Of a stretch of 64,000 bases of DNA, positions 60,690-64,000 are shown piece by piece. The position numbers and the translations under genes are program-made. The stretch's first letter is position 1, and every line of letters begins with the position of its first letter. The notes below the pieces were generated by a model. That model did not search any database and had not been told where the DNA came from. It worked only from the letters and a program-made list of their open reading frames with translations. Source of the DNA: Varroa destructor (lineage: Eukaryota > Arthropoda > Arachnida > Mesostigmata > Varroidae); the NCBI RefSeq assembly GCF_002443255.2, contig NW_019211454.1, forward strand, positions 24,628,782 through 24,692,781, given 5' to 3'.

Positions 60690-60716
60690 GCTAACTGAGG
60701 GCAGGGAGTCGTAATG
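60690..60716 (-). CDS. 27-base candidate microexon
   Basis: On the minus strand a textbook acceptor (CATTTCTTGTTTTTTCAG) is followed after exactly 27 bases by a near-perfect donor (GTTAGC/GTAAGTC). The exon is a multiple of three and reads HYDSLPSVS in frame 0. Frame 1 is also open and frame 2 has a stop. In frame 0 it can follow the upstream receptor-like exon if the donor at 60893 is used, giving FYLDT-HYDSLPSVS. Downstream, another strong acceptor (GTGTTATTTAG at about 60601) could start the next exon. Such short in-frame exons are often alternatively spliced cassettes in animal nervous systems. That is general knowledge, not shown here. Confidence 0.42.
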
Positions 60717-60842
60717 CTGAAAAAACAAGAAATGACTGTGTGTATTCAAGTGATTATCTTATTTTGTTTAACGAAATATAACAAGTGTTTTAAATTATAC
60801 ACTATATAATCTTGCTAGTTGTGCTTGCTTATTAAAATAAAT

Positions 60843-61605
60843 TTAACGGGTCCGTATAATAATATTTTTATCTATAATTTGTCTTATAGTTACTGTATCT
60901 AAATAAAAACACACATTTTTGGCATTTGCTAGAAGTGCGATTTCTGAGATTATTTCGTCACGATTTTCAGAATCTACGCCGCCAATTAGAATAATCTTCC
61001 CATAATCCGCAAAGTAACTTTTCAATAATAGTCCTGCATAAGGCGGTTTTTATGTACACGTAAACTTAGTAAAATTCTAATGGATTCGAATTTTAGACTA
61101 ATAGCAATCTAAGAGCCCCAAAAATGTAAAGCTTTAGGACGGCCAAAAGTTCAAAGGGCTCAAAAAGTTTGAAAAAGACAAAGTTTTAAGGTCCATCTGG
61201 ACGATCCAAATGGCAACTGATATTTTGCTCTCTAAAATGGCCAGTCATTTTTGTATCAAGCCCCCAGGTGTATCCAAAGTGTTTCTTAAGTAATTTTGAT
61301 TCATTTTCGAATTTTTATTCTATGTGGGATTTTTCTAAAGACCCGCAATAACGTAGATCGTCGGATTTCGGATAAAAAGGCATGCTTTAATCCCGGTAGG
61401 ACTTCGTTAAGGCCAGAAGGGTTGAGTAATGGACAATCTTCTCTCAAATTCCGAAAATGGTACCCAACCGGTTTTCTATGTTGAGCTTGTTGCTCTGCGC
61501 TTTGATCCGGTGCATACCTGTTGTGACAAATAGCCCCAACTTTCCGATTCTTTTCCAATGTAAAGGTATCACTAAATAATGTACAATGACGGCATTTCGC
61601 TTATT
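60843..61605 (-). CDS. Receptor ectodomain-like fragment, two exons
   Basis: Model: exon 61605-61518 (29 codons plus one base), donor CAG/GTATGC, intron of 484 bases, acceptor TGCAG, exon 61033-60843 ending in TAA. The intron phase matches (1 then 2). The first exon reads NKRNAVIVHYLVIPLHWKRI and continues GKLGLFVTT. The second contains YGKIILIGGVDSENRDEIIS, then a run through ALLANAKNVCFYLDT. This order is an LxxxxHWKRIG turn, then a GKIIxxxGxxxxxRDEII strand-helix, then an A-L-A-x-CFYLD strand. It resembles the periplasmic-binding-like ligand domain of natriuretic-peptide/receptor guanylate cyclases and related receptors. The similarity is judged from memory of the family pattern, not from an alignment. 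Only part of the roughly 350-residue domain is present, so more exons or a decayed copy are expected. A donor at 60893 (ACA/GTAACT) would allow splicing onward to the 27-base microexon at 60690-60716. Confidence 0.35.
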
Positions 61606-63059
61606 CTTTGCACATTTCAACCAGTGGCCAGCCTATTTCTTAACTTTCGGCTGCATTACCACGCCTAATGTCGTTATCGATAGCCCGTTTAAAGAGAATC
61701 AAGGGTAGGACACGCTATGTCACTTCTTCAATGTATGGAAATAATAAAAATTACATGAACTTTAATTTGGAGAATACCGAGGTTGGATCTACACTGGCAG
61801 TGCCATGCGTTGCCGCGGTGAGGGACTCTACCATCCTTTTCCATTGAAGAACAAATCTAATCACTAAGATTTGATTTTAGAGCCTAAACTCATTATTCTT
61901 AAGCAATACTCAGTCAATTTATCAGTAGCAGACAGCTAAGCGCTTTATATAAATATTGAGCAAATTTCAAATACAAATTATGTATAAGTTCGAAAGTTAT
62001 CAGAATTTTCGATTTTCAGAACTCCAGAAAGATCGACCGAACAATACGAAGTGTTGAAAGGAACGCAGAATTTATAATTACCTAAAGGGTGTTTGTGAAA
62101 TTTGTTCCTGTTGTCCAGTTTGAATCGTAAAACGTCACTAAAGACAATGTGACGCTGCCTGGTTAGTCGAATTATATGGTTAAGGACGAGCGTAGCCTTC
62201 AGCCTGAGTGGCTGTACGGCTGTACCGTAAATACTGGAAAATAGATAAGCCTATAACGAAAACGATTGGTTAGGAAAATTCTGCTTAACATATCATCTGT
62301 CCATTTCTCTGAAGGGTCATAGCCCTATTTACAAATTACACACTACACAGTCAATTTGGAAGCGAACATATGCAATCGAAGACTTGTACTTTTTGTGCAT
62401 TATGTTTATAACGGGTTTTATTTAGCATCCTTATACGACCTTCAAAAAAGCTGCTTAACTTCCCAGACTTGAGCAACGAGGAACATAGTAGTAATATGTA
62501 CATTAATCTAACATGCATCAACCAGTTTCCATAGATTAAGCAAATAATACATGCTGCTAGCATGAAATATAATAAGCAAGTTTTAGGCTTTATTCTATAA
62601 ACAAACTTCAGTCCTATTCCACAAAGTCATTCATAGTAGAACTGCCAGCGTTGCCACGTTTACTTCGTGCTCCCATGGGTGTGGCATTACATCATCTAGC
62701 GCCTACTTAAACACAGGCCCACATAGCACTTCAAGGTCCTTCGTGGTTTCGTGTGCTTGGAAGCTACACCGTAGCCATTCAAACGTGCGCGTTCTGTTGG
62801 AACAGCAGATCTGCAATTCTTCAGGGATGCGTGCGGGCTTACTTTACGTTCGTAAAAAGGAATGTAGTCAGTTCAATATCTAAACAAGTATATCTGGCTA
62901 GCTAAGTTTGTATCCAATGTTTCCTCTACAGCGTGCTCTGTATGTCGAAAGTAACAACAAAATATATGTTTACGTGCGGCGAACCGCTAGCTGTCTGGAC
63001 GGCCCAAGTTCTTAGCGGCCTGTTTAGAGTAGTATTCTCTAGCCCGTCCTCTTTTAGCG
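61606..63059. other. No firm exon; possible upstream region of the receptor-like gene
   Basis: A minus stretch near 61790-61860 has two open frames (one with MEKDGRVPHRGNAWHCQCRS), neither with complete splice sites. The rest is AT-rich. Confidence 0.35.
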
Positions 63060-63473
63060 TTGTTAAGGGTTCGCCGTCTGTCCTCAGGGGATCAGTGGTT
63101 CAATTTGAGGGATTTAAGGATGGCTGCCTTGACGCCGGCTGTTGGACGAATAGACCAGCGAACGGTAACAGAGAAGCGATGCAGGGATCTCGTTCGGCCC
63201 GCACTGGCCGTTGCAGGCCTTCTGTCTTCTGCTCCAACTATGAAGGTCCTAAAGCAAAGAAAGTTCGGACATGCAGAAGGTGGGAACAAGAGCGGAGAGC
63301 GAAACGAGATGACGGAGTGGCCGCATGAAACTAAAGTTAATATCCCATCTACATACGTACTGATCGGTTGCGGGTCAATTTCACCGCCTCATCGTAAGAT
63401 TCGCCTAAAAGGAGTTACCACTGGTGCTTTCGGTGATAGAGTTCGGAGTGTGAGAACAAGAAAACTTGTTTGA
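63060..63473 (+). CDS. GC-richer open frame, 137 codons, probable exon
   Basis: This stretch is visibly richer in G and C than its surroundings. The frame has no ATG at its start. The acceptor CGTCTGTCCTCAG (ends 63087) gives an exon reading DQWFNLRDLRMAALTPAVGR, IDQRTVTEKRCRDLVRPALA and further. It could end at the donor CAGAAG/GTGGGA (63280) or read on to TGA at 63473. A second plus frame (62933-63328) is also open and Cys-containing, so the frame is not certain. No domain is recognised; an RNA- or DNA-binding role is only suggested by the basic charge. Confidence 0.33.
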   Translation: MLRVRRLSSGDQWFNLRDLRMAALTPAVGRIDQRTVTEKRCRDLVRPALAVAGLLSSAPTMKVLKQRKFGHAEGGNKSGERNEMTEWPHETKVNIPSTYVLIGCGSISPPHRKIRLKGVTTGAFGDRVRSVRTRKLV

Positions 63474-64000
63474 ATAGTCAGAAGAAAAAAGTTCTTGGCC
63501 TCGATCGTTCACTAGAAAAATAAAGGAAGATGCACGACGATGCTTGTGGGACAAATATATAACAAACGGAATTACAGATTAATGACCATTAAGTTACAAT
63601 GTATAAAATGTTAATATTACAATAACGCAATATTTACCAACGACTTGCAGTAGATAAACAGAAAGAACAGAGGAAAATAGAATAATGAAAAATAAATCGC
63701 AGCAGATATTTCCGTTTCTCATGCGCTCGTAGCAATTTACTATTTGGGGCAATTCTAAGCAATGCTCTTTTTATGAACCTGTCAGTAGGCGTATGCGATG
63801 CTGACTCAAAAGAGGTTAAAATAACCAAAATAAGGTTTACTCTGCTTCGTTACACGTATATTATATATTGACGAAGTACTACATGAAGTGATTTCTATTA
63901 TTTACACTACCAGGGACCCCTCGTACGTTGAAGGGTATACAGATTTCGAAAAAGCTTGTGCAGTAAGGCTCGCTACGACACACGGTGCATTTTGACGCGT
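63474..64000. other. Noncoding end of window
   Basis: AT-rich; one minus frame of 64 codons without support. Confidence 0.5.

Noticed and set aside
62933..63328. Second plus frame of 131 codons with several cysteines
   Set aside because: It overlaps the frame at 63060-63473, which fits the acceptor better and has more regular composition; only one is likely coding.
1..64000. rRNA genes, CRISPR arrays, prophage, insertion sequences, retrotransposon polymerase motifs
   Set aside because: Looked for on both strands and not seen. Sequence style is eukaryotic, and no reverse-transcriptase or transposase motif was recognised.

Overview
The window looks like nuclear DNA of a eukaryote, most likely an invertebrate animal; an arthropod is only a guess. 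It is AT-rich (about 60% by eye) and full of short microsatellites. It has one 100-base N scaffold gap, no bacterial operon structure, and no rRNA, CRISPR or recognisable transposon coding. Open frames are almost all short on both strands, as expected where coding sequence is broken by introns or absent. Strong pyrimidine-tract/AG acceptors and GTAAG-type donors occur on both strands.

The only coding region that stands on length alone is a single open frame of 345 codons on the minus strand at 39.4-40.5 kb. It encodes an unrecognised protein with a basic N-terminal half and one membrane segment near the C-terminus. The next best is a minus-strand frame of about 150 codons at 51.4-51.8 kb. All other genes listed are fragments or two-exon models. 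They were built by hand from splice signals, matching intron phase and protein-like translation. Chance matches are expected with this method, so confidence is mostly 0.2-0.4. No gene symbol can be assigned.

Layout. 0-6 kb: several minus-strand exon models (1.7, 2.1, 3.2-3.5, 4.2 and 5.4 kb). 6-12 kb: tetranucleotide repeats, a small two-membrane-segment protein model (8.7-9.2 kb), the N gap, and a tRNA-like element with intact A and B boxes (11.2 kb). 12.5-13.7 kb: a plus-strand exon followed by a 24-base microexon, then a minus two-exon model. 15.7-17.2 kb: two short models. 17.2-23.7 kb: apparently empty. 23.7-25.7 kb: a minus two-exon model and a plus terminal exon. 25.8-33.8 kb: repeats and hairpins, one weak exon. 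33.8-34.1 kb: a signal-peptide-like first exon. 34.1-39.4 kb: apparently empty. 39.4-48 kb: the long minus frame, several single exons and long AT repeats. 48-51 kb: pyrimidine-rich noncoding DNA. 51.4-58.9 kb: the second minus frame, a plus two-exon model and further exons on both strands. 59.9-63.5 kb: a minus-strand model that resembles the extracellular ligand-binding fold of receptor guanylate cyclases, a 27-base microexon, and a GC-richer plus frame.

No joint pathway can be inferred. The models are mostly orphan proteins, several with a membrane or signal segment. Transcript data would decide nearly all of them.
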